Of a DNA stretch of 64,000 bases, positions 11,701 to 23,875 are shown in pieces (the first letter of the stretch is position 1; each line of letters begins with the position of its first letter). Below the pieces are notes generated by a model. The model was not told the DNA's origin. It saw nothing but the letters and a program-made list of their open reading frames with translations, and did not search any database. The stretch covers positions 163,502-227,501 of the forward strand of contig JAODTK010004365.1 of NCBI GenBank assembly GCA_026419785.1, in the 5' to 3' direction. A program made the translations under genes and the position numbers. This stretch comes from Sclerodactyla briareus. Lineage: Eukaryota > Echinodermata > Holothuroidea > Dendrochirotida > Sclerodactylidae.

Positions 11701-13900
11701 TCCTAAGCAGCTACCTGAAAAAAGAATATAAGTGCAAGTGGTGCAAGAAAACAATTTTTTCATCCTGAACATATGGAGTTACACCAATACATTAAATGCT
11801 ACACCCCTATCTCTAGTGTTCTATTTCTACACGCCACATACTAAAGTAATTTGCCTTGTTTTTAGTGATGTGGGGACTTCTGCGATTTATGATGTCATGC
11901 GGTGGGGTTTTGTGGGTGTGGGCCGCATTTTACAGTTTTTATTGCCTTCCTATAGGTTGTTGGGATGTTTAGTACCCACAAGGTTATTCAATTTTTTCAG
12001 TACGTCTTAAGGTGTATATGTGGAGGACGTTAGTGGGGGGGAAGTGGCATGCCTTGGACATACTTATTCCTGTTAGCGTAGTAAAAAAACGTTGATATTT
12101 TTGTCACTTGCATTACACCATGGCCAGTGCATCAACGAGGCCACTGTACCATTTTCCAAAAATCTTCAAAGAAAATTGCTATTATTTTTAAAAGAGCACC
12201 TTTATGTTGTTTTTATTCATATCACTTTTCTATGGATTGCTTTTACTTGGAAAAGAGTGGATCCTTAAGAAACTAGTACAGTAATCCACCATTTTTCTTT
12301 ACTTCCGTCAAAGGTTTGTAACGAATCATGTATATTTTTTTGCCAAATAGTTAAAGGATTAAGCTTTATTGCTTTCATTCTGAATTATTTATTATTCTCA
12401 ATCCAAATAAAGTGTACAGGAAGTTGAGAGACTATATATTTGGTGACAATGTCCTTTTTTGCATGGAATTGCCATTGTAACGCCCCTGGTGAGCACTTAC
12501 ACAATGAAAATTCGACCTCAGTAATCACCTGTGCTGATCTACCGCGCATTATTAACGCCTTGCATCAACGCCCGTTCAATCACGGTCAGTGACCTGATTC
12601 ACGCCCATCCAAGGGAGTTTTTCTACGGCAGTATGGTTGAATCTGTGAATTTGGGCTTTTGCTTTTTGGAGTTGTTTAAATGCGAGATTTTTATGAAATT
12701 TGACTAATTTAATTCCATTCAATTTTGACAGCCTCCCCCGGGGGCCTGGCGAGCCTGGGCTGCTAAAATAGCATTCAGACTGGCGTAACTGAAGAACAAA
12801 AGCAGGAGCTCTTTTTTTCTATTTTTTTATATGGTTCGTATTTCTACGCACTACGAATACTACATAATTTCCTACTAGTAGTGAGTGAATATACCCACGA
12901 TATTAACAAAATATCAACATGACATATCAACAAGACATCCATTCTCTCTTTTCCTAAGTTCATTTACCTCATTGTTTACTCTATTAAACACATACACTCG
13001 GTAGATTTAAATTAATGTTTTGAAAACGTCATTTTCCAGTGTAGTTTTATCTTCAAGCCATAATTATGTGTAAGATTGCCACTAATTTTTTGCCTTTCCC
13101 TTGAAACTAGCAAACATTCTCATATTCGAACTATATCAGAATTGAACAGTTATCATTATTACTTCTCTTACCTTCCGTGGCTACATCTCTTCATTGCCAG
13201 AACGAAATATGGTTATCGATTCAACGACTCACTACCAGAAAGTACAAATCGGAACGTCTGTTTTACACTAATCTTAGCTATAAGAAATAAAGTCTCGAAT
13301 GTGTTCGCCCAATCGAATCGTGTTCCCACTTTAGAACAACAACGTGGGTAACAAATCTCGATGTTCAAATGATGGTAAACATAACGGCAGACTTTGTTTT
13401 GCTCACCAATTGTGCAAACATCTCTTGTTGACGAGGTGGCTTTATCACAGCTCAGTTAAACCCAGGACGGATGGCCTCCTGAAATTGAATATCCCTTCAG
13501 CATGTGATGGAAACGCGGACAAGGGAATTTACGAAGAACTCCTCATCATATTGAAAGGCCTCCCTCTCATTAAACTAAATCCTGACCTAAGAACCAGGCC
13601 GGTTCTACGGGTAACAGTAACCCATGTGCAGATCATATTAGTACTATTTCTTACAAACACTTTGTCACGTTCATTGAGAAATTTTTGCAGACACAAGCAA
13701 GATTATATTCCAAGGCTGGAACATGCAGGTAAACACTCGTGGATGAACGGTTTTCCCGGCCATCTGGAGGTTTGTGAAGTACCAAAGAATGTCTTGGACG
13801 CTCCGTCGCCCAACCTATGGTGGCGCTCCGCTTAATAGTTAATCCACCAATTATCCCACTTTCCTGATAGCCCCCAAGCCCCCCCCCCCCCAAAAAAAAA
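11701..13900. other. No recognisable gene; two unassigned open frames
   Basis: Intergenic-looking sequence. Two adjacent + frames, 13076-13351 (91 codons) and 13344-13835 (163 codons), are long for the local composition, but neither resembles a family I know. No splice context or codon pattern supports them, and chance is the default reading. A perfect GC palindrome, CCCCCGGGGG, lies near 12735. Confidence 0.35.
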
Positions 13901-13901
13901 T

Positions 13902-14045
13902 GGGACGCTATAACCGCGCTTACAGAACTGTTAGATCATAGCGCTTCCTATACCATGTAATCTGATTGGATCCTGAACTCTCGCGTGTACAAACGTTAGA
14001 ATCATAGCGTCTTTCCCTATACCAGATAGTCTGATTGTTAATCTT
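13902..14045. repeat. Tandem duplication, about 66-bp offset
   Basis: Two diverged copies share ATCATAGCG (13935 and 14001), CCTATACCA and TCTGATTG at a constant offset of about 66 bases. Confidence 0.6.
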
Positions 14046-15580
14046 GGTGAAAATATTGTTCCATAAAGCTGATCAATGAAATTAACGGGGAGGTGCAAAG
14101 GTGAGATCACTCCACGTACAACAGCAATCGAGAATTGTAACTGAAAAGGAATTGCCCACCAACCTTTCGCAGCAAATAGTCAAAAACATTAGTTCCCATG
14201 ATCCCTTATATGTCCGATAGAATCTCTCTACCCATTGATTTCATACTAAGATACATACTAAATTAACCACATTGATCAGATTCATTCAACCGTCATTGGG
14301 TGCTGTGTGAATATACTTGTTTTTCTTCTTATCATGCTTTACCACCCCATAAAGTTACTGGTATTTATTCAGTTTCTTGTTAAAAGATTCGGTGGATCCG
14401 GTAAACAGTTAAAAGAAAAACAAGTTGTGAAATAGGCCAACTTTTTACACAACCATTTTTGCCATAAGGGGTCAAATCCCAAGAGTACCACATGTTCAAA
14501 TCTTGAGTCTTGACACTTTGGCAGTAATTATAATCATTCCGTTTCTGTGAATGTGACACCTCTAAACACGAACTGGCCCATGTAAACAAGATATATGGCG
14601 AGGTTGGAGAGGGCATGTGGGGATATAATCGAACCATATTGGAATAGACTCGCTTTATTAGAATTATTCTTCAATCCAGAACTGTTCCTAATATTCTAAA
14701 ATCAAGATGACCTCTTTAAAAGAACGATCACGTCTCAAGAAAGTAGTTGGGATCATCACAGACATTGATAATTTAACCCTCACCATCGCCAACTGGAAAC
14801 CCCGATAACTGATAATATAATCCCCTCGTAATTTGTAAGCCAGTTCTTTCCGCACAATAATATAAAAGAATAAGTAACTCAGTGGCAACCTTGTCGCATT
14901 CCTCTTCTAATGTGGAAGAAACCGACGACTCCCCGTTATTCATAACACAACGGAGAAGTTGAATGAAAGCTTTCACCCAACGAAAATTTTTGGTCCCCCA
15001 AAATTGAATAGATTCATTGTTGATACAAAAAATCCCAGTTATACTTCGAACGCTTCTTCAAAGTCTATAAACCAGATGTGTACAACGGAAAATTTTATTT
15101 TGCGTTCATATTCTAATACCAAGATAGGTCGTACATTTCTCTAATGTAGCTATTTAAAAAACCGATCAAAACAAACTCGACACAAATCCCTCGAATGTTG
15201 ACGATTCTTTTGCAAACGTTTGAAGTGTAATTTTTGTCGTGAGTCTAGTGAAATGTTCAATTTGAGTGAGTCCTGTAGCATGGCAGCAGGCTCGCCAGAA
15301 AAAAAACCCCCATTTTCCCCCCCCCCTTTTTGGGGGTTGTTCCCCAATTTTTGCCAGACTCCTGCCGAGTTTGCCCTACATGCTGAGTTTGCACCGACTA
15401 ACCCCGCTTCATATACTAAGGAAAAGCAACCACAAAATTCCCCACAGTGTGTCTGTACCAACCGGTAAGCAGGCTGGGTGATTATGGGCCGTGCCACCAG
15501 CGATGCGCAAGAGGCCGAGCTTAGATTTTTTTTATCAAGGTATGCCAGATTCCCAATCTTGTACTGACATTGTCTCAGGT
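14046..15580. other. No recognisable gene
   Basis: AT-rich sequence with overlapping short frames on both strands. Nothing identified. Confidence 0.35.
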
Positions 15581-15581
15581 T

Positions 15582-15945
15582 GCATCTAAAGTATTTTAGT
15601 CTTCTTATTCTGGGGCACTGGGGGTGGCATATTAGTAGAGTGGGAGTCGTGTCCTATCCAATCGGAGCGCCACCTGGGTTGGCGCGGAGCGGTTGCAGAA
15701 TTTTTTGTTCTGGAGTCCCCAGATGGCAGAACGGCCCTTCCCAGTGTTTAGCTGCATGGGCATCTAAAGTATTTTCTACTTATTCTGGGCGCTGGGGGGG
15801 GGGGGCTGGCATATCGAGTTCAGTAGGGTGTGGAGTAGTGTACTTATATCCACGCGGAGTCGCCCCCTTTGGATTGGCGCGGAGCGTTGCGAAAATTTTT
15901 GGTTTTGTGATCCCCCGATGGCAAAACGGCCCTTCCCAATGTTTT
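15582..15945. repeat. Tandem dimer, 178-bp unit
   Basis: GCATCTAAAGTATTTT begins at 15582 and again at 15760. It is followed in both copies by TTATTCTGG, a G-rich run, a TTGGCGCGGAGCG block and a block ending in CGGCCCTTCCCA. The dimer happens to keep an open frame across both copies, but the encoded peptide is simply duplicated and resembles nothing known. The second copy has an expanded G run. Confidence 0.85.
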
Positions 15946-16234
15946 ATTTTAAGCTCAGGCATGAAGTGGAATTCCTATCCCGCCATAGATTGCCAAACTT
16001 CTACCCTCTCTTCCCGGGCTTCCAATTTCACTTATTACAGGGCGCTGAATTTTTCAGTCCAACATTTTTATTAGTCGTAAGACCAAACTTCAGTTAGAAT
16101 ACTCTAGACGACAACTCGTTGAATCTCCATCAGATTCGTTGACGGAACTTTCAATCAAGAATGTGTTATCCATGATTCCACTGAAATTTCATTCTATTAG
16201 ACCGAATTTTCTGTCCCCATTGTCAAGAGATCCT

Positions 16235-16830
16235 TCAATTTTGCCGACTGGGCACCAAAATTTCGTTCCCTATTACCGTCACGATTTTGCCGACTGGGGA
16301 GAATTATAAATTTTAGTTCAAACCACTATAAATTGCTGGCCGATACCGCCACCCAGGCCATTTTGGCCGCACTATTCAGACTTTGTAAGGGCTGAATGTA
16401 CAAGGTATTTTTCTCTTCTGTCAAAACCTTCCCTCCTCTACTTTAACCCCGTTACCAACCGCCTCCGGGTCTTTACCCTCTTTTCATTCTTTTCATATTT
16501 ATATATATTATAAAAAACAGAAAAAACTAAAAATTGTTTTGTTTTTCAATTTGCCGACTTGGGCACAAAAGGTTAGTTCTATACACCATCGATTGCTGGC
16601 GATGGCCCCCAGGCCATTTTGAGCCAAAATATTGGGATGTAAGGGGGTTGAATATAAGGTTTTCTTTTTGTCTCTTCATAATGTGTTGTACTCCCTTTTG
16701 TTAACCTCTTTTATCGTTGGCACTGTGGCCCTTCATTTTGCCAACTGGGGCACATTTTGGTTGCGACGCCTGTGGATGTGGGGGGGGGGTGTCACACCCC
16801 CTACCCCCCCCTCTAGCGACGCCCCCTGGA
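16235..16830. repeat. Repeat family marked by TTTTGCCGACTGGG
   Basis: The anchor TTGCCGACTGGG or a close variant occurs near 16239, 16286, 16549 and 16737. Two of these are followed at similar distance by CAGGCCATTTTG (16363 and 16608) and then by a similar GTAAGGG...TTGAATRTA stretch. The blocks look like two or three diverged copies of a unit of about 250 bases, partly deleted. Part of the region has a G/C palindrome (GGGGTGTCACACCCC near 16787). Confidence 0.6.
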
Positions 16831-16954
16831 TGCAAGGAGTTCTGTTGGAAATATGTCAAGCACGATGGGCCATTCCTTACAAGATGCAAGACATAGTCTC
16901 CAAATATATGGTTGGCAGGACAAAAGGGGGGTTCTGTGTTTGGTGGCTGGAACA

Positions 16955-17415
16955 CTCATATTATATTTTTCAACGGGCAGGGTCCACGTCCTTGACACCG
17001 CAATACGGTTTGGAAAACGGGTCACTCAAATCAGACTTGTCACAAAACCAACAACAACCTATTTCCTACTGCCTAGCAGTTGTCACCCACCCCCTGCACG
17101 AAGAACACTCTCTACAGTAAGCCTTCGTCTGGAACGCATTTGCTCTTCAGATGCTGGTTTCGAGTCTCGTGCCAACGACTGTTCACACATATCCAAAGAG
17201 GCAAGTCTTTCTCGGATTTCCTTTTGGGACTATAATGCAGTCCAGGAGCAGGGTGGGTTGTGGTACCACCCGCCCCCTGCCTCATATCTGGCACTAGTCG
17301 GAAAGATAGCGAAGTTCCGCCGGTGTCCACCCATCAACGCCAGGGGGTTCCTCTGATGACCTAATTGGTCTTCCTGACCCCGTAACATTCAAATGAAATC
17401 AAATAAATCAATCAA
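16955..17415 (+). mobile_element. Penelope-like element fragment (3' part of reverse transcriptase)
   Basis: In overlapping + frames the sequence reads RVHVLDTAIRF (about 16980), then TKPTTTYFLLPSSCHPP (about 17040-17095), then LRLERICSSDAGFESRAN (about 17123-17176). This series (LDT, KPTDT...SCHP, LRxxRICSxD) is characteristic of the C-terminal reverse transcriptase region of Penelope-like elements, which in many members is followed by a GIY-YIG endonuclease. No GIY-YIG domain could be traced. The segment runs into an A-rich tail with ATCAAATAAATCA near 17398-17415. It is truncated at both ends and frameshifted, hence inactive. Confidence 0.7.
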
Positions 17416-17419
17416 TGGA

Positions 17420-18375
17420 TGGTATTGACATTACGAACTACGTAGAGGCATTACCCTTACTTAATTTCATCATAGCTATTGCTTATCACATACCAAATCC
17501 TGGTAATATATACATACAAGTTTTAAAATACATACTTCCATACTTTTCAGATGGGCCGAGAGCCGTCATCTTTGTTTTGGTGGTTGAGATATACTAGAAC
17601 CTATGATGCCCGACTCACTCCAGTGGATTCGCTTCATTAGTTGGAATCAACACTTTAATCATCACCCATGTGCAATCTCTGGCAATTGTATGCTATCATT
17701 ACAGAATTAGCCCTTTAACCGGGTGCCATAGCTAATGACCTCCTCTGACCGGTGCCACATTCCGTAATTATTTCTATTTCTACATCTACCGCGGACTGAG
17801 AAGTTATTTAATCGTAAATTAAATTATGAATTATGCACAGTTCTCCATTTCCATTGTCGGATTCGGATCGCTGGCAATTAAGTGTACTGAATAGAAAAAA
17901 AACTTTCAATTCTCAAAATCGGTTCACAAATTCGACAGAAAACGACGGACTCAAAAGTTGATATGAAATCTAATCCGTAAAAAGTTTAAAAAAGTGGATC
18001 GTTGGAATACTTTTCGTGTGTCCTGCGATGCGAGACACTGTTACTTTACATTTCCTGGGAATTTCCCTGAAACAATATATTTATCTCATTCTATTTCTTC
18101 CAGATATTTCATTCTTGTCAGTTATTAGCCCCTCCACCATCGCTGTTTCGAGTTTCACGTTCGAAAATCCGTACCCAGTACAATTGAAACCACTCCTCTC
18201 ACTGTCAACACCACTGTCCAAAGGAGTAAGCCCTTGGGAAATCATCTCCCGATGTGTATGTCATTGATCCGACCGATCGGCCAGTTCACTTTCCAACAGT
18301 TTCACAAGGGGCTGAATATTTAATGATTTTCAAAATGTGGCTGCGGCGTTTTGAGAATTTTCCGTTCAACGCAAC
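17420..18375. other. No recognisable gene
   Basis: AT-rich sequence after the Penelope tail. Nothing recognised. Confidence 0.35.
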
Positions 18376-18378
18376 TCA

Positions 18379-18453
18379 CTTTTTTTTTTTTTTTTTTTTG
18401 GAGGGGATAGATTTTTTTTTTTTTTTTTTTTTTTTTTGGGGGGGGGGGGGGGT
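18379..18453. repeat. Long T and G homopolymer tracts
   Basis: Two T runs of roughly 20 and 25 bases followed by a G run of about 15. These run lengths are likely to be assembly approximations. Confidence 0.8.
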
Positions 18454-18789
18454 AGATGGAGCAGATAACCGCGTCCTATTACTAAACAAATGAGTTGGTA
18501 TATTCGACCCTGGTAGATACCAAGAGTGATCGGCCCCTCTATTTTAGGAACGGCTTCCTGTATCGTCTGCTCTAGCAGGCTATGGCGGGTTTTCCAGTCG
18601 AAACGTCGTCCCTCTACAACACGCGTCCCCGCCTTCCACTACCAAAACGGCCCTGGTACAACCAAAACTCCCGTTGAATGTTGTATGATAAAATGCAGTG
18701 AGTATGGTCATATTGGCCTAAACTCGCCGATTAAGTAAAATATACCGGTCAATAGCCGTACCGCAACGCTAAGCGATTCCCGTGAGACG

Positions 18790-19230
18790 CAAGGGGATTA
18801 TCGGTTATGGGGGCCTACCAACAATCCCATAACCCCTGTCTTTCCTGAAACCCCTCATTCACCAACCTTTATATCGGGCTTAAACCCAATCATTCACATG
18901 ACCTGTCAAATCATGCTAACCCGTTGTGTCCAACCCTGTGGACCCATTACTTCCACATAATCCATGTTAGGCCTATCCCTCAAACTCACTTATTCACAAA
19001 CTGATCGGGCGTCCCAACTGTGAAACCCAATCATTAACATAACCACCGTGAATCCTGCAACACGTTTTTTTTTCAACCGTCGGACCGGCGTCCCCATTAA
19101 TTCACGTAACTGTTTAATCTGTTATTCCTGAACCAATTGATTCACAACACCTTTCAGCGTCCGGCCCACTGTGACACCCTCATTTTACCGTCAATCTGGC
19201 GAGTGCAGACCCGTTTGTTTTCACCGTCTT
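18790..19230. repeat. Degenerate minisatellite, about 40-55-bp unit
   Basis: About eight imperfect units share a core of the form CCTGTGAAACCCA followed by ATTCACATAAC. Examples are near 18846, 18886, 18937, 18980, 19019, 19122 and 19168. Unit lengths vary, which fits old divergence plus indel noise. Confidence 0.6.
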
Positions 19231-19234
19231 GACC

Positions 19235-21115
19235 AATTTATATACCTTAGATGTAGTACACTACATATCCCCGCACATGACCCGAACCGTCCATGACCAC
19301 AGCAGCTCATCGTCTGAGTCAATGACAATTTTAAGACACAATCTATACTTTTGGCAGGGCCTTATGCTTATTTACTTCCCTCACAATATTCTGACCCAGG
19401 CGTTCAGTCCACCATAGTTGTATCAAAAAACTTTACAAAAATCTTGGATCCAAATCGTCCATGTATGTCTTAACCAAGCGGAGACGTTTTGCCCACTCAT
19501 TTTCCACCATACACAATCCACGGGGACGTTTTGGTCGACCCGGGACGTTTGGGTACGGAACTTTTTAAAGGTATGTTCGACTGGTACCTATGCGCATGTG
19601 ATCAAGTTTGGAAAGCACCTCATCAAGCGATAATCAATTGTTTTCATCGTGCCCATGCACATCTTGCAAAATTTATTGAACATTCTTCTATTAACCATTT
19701 ATACATAATTTTCACTTCGAAAATAATTCGTTCGATGATAGGATCGCTTGAGAGGGGATCTACTTGTAAGTCGGGACGGGGTCGAAAACCAACCAGCCCC
19801 CCCCCCCTATGAGTACCCACTTGCTGATATAAATTGACTTACATGAATGGAATTGATTTCGCAACAATTTAAGGGAAACGTTGTTACATTGTCAACATTT
19901 GAATATTGTTTGTCCTCATCAGCAATTGTGAAGAATCCCTCTCAAGCGGGCCTTTTGATTGCTTCAAATTTGGGCACCCCAGTTGAAGATCAGTTGAAGC
20001 ACCTCGCTGCTACTAGTATAACTATTGGCATGCCAGCGCAGCGCCACTGTCATCGTCCGCCACCTTCAAACTGAGTATCGGCCTAACGACTTAGCCTAGC
20101 TAGCTGTTTTCAGCAATCGAATGGGAACTTGTCGCTCCGTCTCTCGCTCTCTCGTATGAATATTATAGGTATTTCTTATTACTGCTATAGTTCGTATTGT
20201 GTCAATTCGTGGCATTTTCCTGCAATTAAATTTAGCCCTGGTGAAAATATTTCAGTTGTTCAAAAAAGTCGATCCCACTACGCCGTTACTAGTAGCCTAA
20301 CGTCGACTAGCGTAGCATATGTAACATAGGCCCTTCGACAGGCCCAGGCCTACTATCCACGTATCAGAAGAAATTTTCTTGTAGCACCTTTCCATGAAGC
20401 CCATGAGGTGACGAAATCCGTCACCCCTCATGCCTCCACTTCGTCCCCCTGATTAACAGCCCTTTATAACTTTCAAGACATCATCAAGATATTTCCAATC
20501 CACTGCCATGTTGGAAGTTCATTGAGTATAAAGGTGAAATACGTACAAGCTTAATTTTGACAGTAATAATTGGGGCAAAATCCCCACCTGTTTTTTTTCC
20601 CAGCCCGTCTTGTTTTGGAAACATACTTTAGTCATTTTTGTTAACTGTGCTTCATTTTTTTTTTCCACACCTACAAAATCATTTCTCCCAGAATGAAGAC
20701 AGATTTCCCTAAATTGGCTCATTTTTCCTGGAATTAGGCCTCCGATTATACTCACGAACCTACGAAAATCAACACACTGGGTATAATTTCATTCCCGGAA
20801 ATTTCCTGAATGGGCAATTGGGGCACACGATTCCAGAGTTTCCAGTGATGGAAACACTGCTTGTAAATAAACAACAAGTGAGAGCCTTTTTTTGACTTTC
20901 CTGAGTAGATTTTTGGATAAATATTTGGTAAGCCCATCTGCAAAGGCCATATGTGAATTATTAAGTTCTTAACCATGTATCACTACACTAATGGTCTTTG
21001 GTATATTGATTGAGATACATCTCGTCGAACCAAGTTGAAACATAAAAGTTGGCTGATTTCTGTGTTTATGCTAGCCTAAAAAGTAAAAACAGCCTAGCCT
21101 AGGCCTCGAGTTTGG
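19235..21115. other. No recognisable gene
   Basis: No recognisable exon, RNA or repeat. Short frames only. Confidence 0.35.
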
Positions 21116-21119
21116 GAAC

Positions 21120-21900
21120 GCAGGGCTTAGTACAGTTACGGTACTAAGCCTGTGAGCGCAGCTAGGCCCACCCCCTCAACTTCTATAGTAAGTATTTATC
21201 AGTGAATACTGAAAGGTTTCGTCCTTCTGCCATTGACAACAGTTAAGCATCCCTCGTTTATCCAAGTCAAACACGAATTATGAGCTTATTCCCCATCTTA
21301 GGAAACAGTTGCCTCACCTGGAAGCTCTGTGTCGTAAAAACAGCTCTGCAGTAGTTTTTTCTTCAAAAACTCGCACAGTTTGGTTTTGATGAATTTTCTG
21401 GTCTCAAGACATCGCGGTGTCCAGAGAAAGTCAAAATATGACCGAGTTTGTTCATTTTTATTGTGGCATATACCAATCATCATTGACCAATCACGCTGCA
21501 GGATTCATAGACAAGTTCAGCTTTTTGGCCTTCCTGAATGTTAGCCGGCGCTATGGCTGTTTTCTTTCTGGTTACCGAGATCATGCCATACTTGACGTTC
21601 ACTGGACACCGCGATGTCTTGAGACCAGAATATTCACCCACACATCAAGACTATGACGATTTTTGAAGAAAAAATACTGCAGAGCTTATTTTACAACACA
21701 CGATCCTCCAGGTGAGACAACTGTTTCCTCCAAAGATGGTGGAATAAGGTCATAATTCGAGTTTGAATCGGATGAACGCTAGGCTGCTTACGGTTTAGTC
21801 ATGGCAAAGAACGACCTTTCAGTATTCATATACTATACTATTAACGTTGAGGGGGCCTGTGTGGCTAGCTAGGCCGACATGTATGATGGAGTACTAAATC
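21120..21900. repeat. Large inverted repeat (about 300-bp arms, about 170-bp centre)
   Basis: The left arm (about 21120-21425) matches the reverse complement of the right arm (about 21597-21900). The innermost 30 bases, ending CATCGCGGTGTCCAG, are nearly identical. Going outward, both arms contain CTGCAGTA followed by TTTTTTCTTCAAAAA, then CTCACCTGGA, GAAACAGTTG, CGAATTATGA, GAATACTGAAAGG and CCCCTCAAC in mirror order. Identity falls outward. The centre (about 21426-21596) is unrelated single-copy sequence. No coding potential is seen. It could be a foldback-type element or a local inverted duplication. Confidence 0.85.
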
Positions 21901-21904
21901 GCGT

Positions 21905-23870
21905 GCTAAGCACATTTGGTATTATTGCATAATGTATACCGTTCTATCTGGAAGTCTTCCCATGCCTACAAGGGGCCAAAACGACACTTTAGCTGGTTTA
22001 TATTATTCCCGGTTATTCCAACACTGTATCTGATAGTATGATGGGGGGGGTCCCAATTTCCGTTTCCTTTATTACATTTGCGAACCAGTCCTGTATTGAA
22101 TACAAGAAGAAACTCACAATTTTCCTGGTTTTTTTGCATCTTTTCTCTTTCAGTCTGTATCACCAGCGGAACACAAGTTACAGAGGTTGTCCTCCAGTGG
22201 AAGTAGGCGGGCAATGTCCGGATACGCATGAGAACTCAATTTTGGGTCCGAAATCCATTACCAATAAAACTATGGCACTATTCTCTTATAAACCCAATCT
22301 GAAGTATATCTCCTGGGCTCTATAAAGAGTAAGACTTCAGCTTCTCACATGAAAATACCCAGTTGTCCACCATACTTAGAAGGGCAATAAATAATGCATG
22401 GAGAGTGACTGTAAATATCAGTGTAGTCAAAATTTAACACATTTCCTTCTTCCCGTCACAGTAATAGCGTACAGCCCGCGTCGTTCAAAAGATTCCATTG
22501 CGTATTGCTAGCTCATCATCGCGCGTTAGTTAAAAACACGCGCAATCTAGTATCAAGGTTACGACGCGAAAAATTCTTTGGGGTAACAACATTTGGTCCC
22601 ACTAACGAACTTTGGACCCTTCACTATACTGTTATAATAAAAACCCCTAAAGTGTAGAATGCCCTACAATGTACAGAGGGCGTGTTGTTTTTGATGGGGT
22701 ATCTATATGTATCGGAAACACTTGGGCGAAGTTGGGGGGGCTCCGGGTCCTTTCAGGGTTTGGTGACCGATACGGGGAGAAAAAAGTATAATTTTTATCA
22801 GATTTCCTTTTTATTAATTTCTTTTCCTTCTGGTTTGGTTTTCACTGTATCTCCCCCTGTGTTGCAGTTGGCTATTCCTAAGGCATACTGTGTACATGAC
22901 AACGAAGTTACGAAAGAACGTCGTCTGATCTGGCGTATTCTAGCTACATTCTGTTAAAGAAGTTATTTTGCTGCATTTGTCATTAGCCTTTTTGCAAATA
23001 GCCTCTCGCAATGCATTGTGGCTAGCTCAGGGGGCAAAGTAGCAATCTATGGAAGGCCCATAGGAATTTTTAGCAGATAAATTGAGTATTTCTTGGGAAA
23101 AAATAGCACATTCCATCCAAAATTTGTCCAATCAGATGTGAAAAATTATCGGGAACACCATACTAAATTTTGAGAGAATACGCACATACAATAAGGACGA
23201 TAATTGAAATTTACAAGTTTTTCTTTACCGCTAATACAAAACTGCCCCCCGAAGTATCCAGCAATTGGCCAGCTGCATCAAAACTATCCCACAGTGCACC
23301 GCAAAATCCCAATCCATTTGCGAAAGGGTCCATTCGATCTTGTTAGAAAAAGTGATCTGTTGTCTCCTATTATAGCCTTTAATTCTCAACTGTGGATATA
23401 ACTTCATACTGCTCACATTTAACGATTATACACCTGAAGAAGTAAAGGTTATTAGGATTTCCACGAATTTTTGAATGTATTCAACACTCATTACATCCAT
23501 ACGTTGCACCCTAACCCCATACACTGGCCTAAGACAAGACGGCAATTTAACCGGACCGTCTAGCCCTTCCTCGTCCATTTTCATCAAACCCAAAAATCCT
23601 AAACTAGGAAGTATGTATTTCACCCTTTGGAGATGATATATGAGATTAATTGAAGTAAGATCTCATTTTACTTAGATGTAACTGTCCCTGCCAACCCTAA
23701 GATCAATTCCTATTGGAAGTTAGCAGCTGTATTCCTTCAGCAAATCACAACGGTATACGTTAATGCCAATTATGCCCACCATTTTTTCTCTTGCAATGTT
23801 CTTCTTCTTTATTTTCATAGTTTATTCTTGAACAGGAAATGGTAGTCCCTGTCCGCTACCTAACTATTAC
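21905..23870. other. No recognisable gene
   Basis: No exon, RNA gene or repeat recognised. Confidence 0.35.
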
Positions 23871-23875
23871 AAACA

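Noticed and set aside
13344-13835. 163-codon open frame, the longest on the + strand in region 1 outside repeats
   Set aside because: No recognisable motif, no splice context, and a few frames of this length are expected by chance in 64 kb.
15580-16074. 164-codon frame with an internally repeated peptide
   Set aside because: The repetition comes from a 178-bp DNA duplication. The peptide resembles nothing known.
16632-17356. Two overlapping frames of more than 160 codons
   Set aside because: The first lies in a degenerate repeat. The second is only meaningful in its later part as a Penelope fragment, so it is not a gene.
18379-18453. Poly-T then poly-G as a terminator or telomere-like signal
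   Set aside because: Simple homopolymers without a repeat motif; their length is unreliable.
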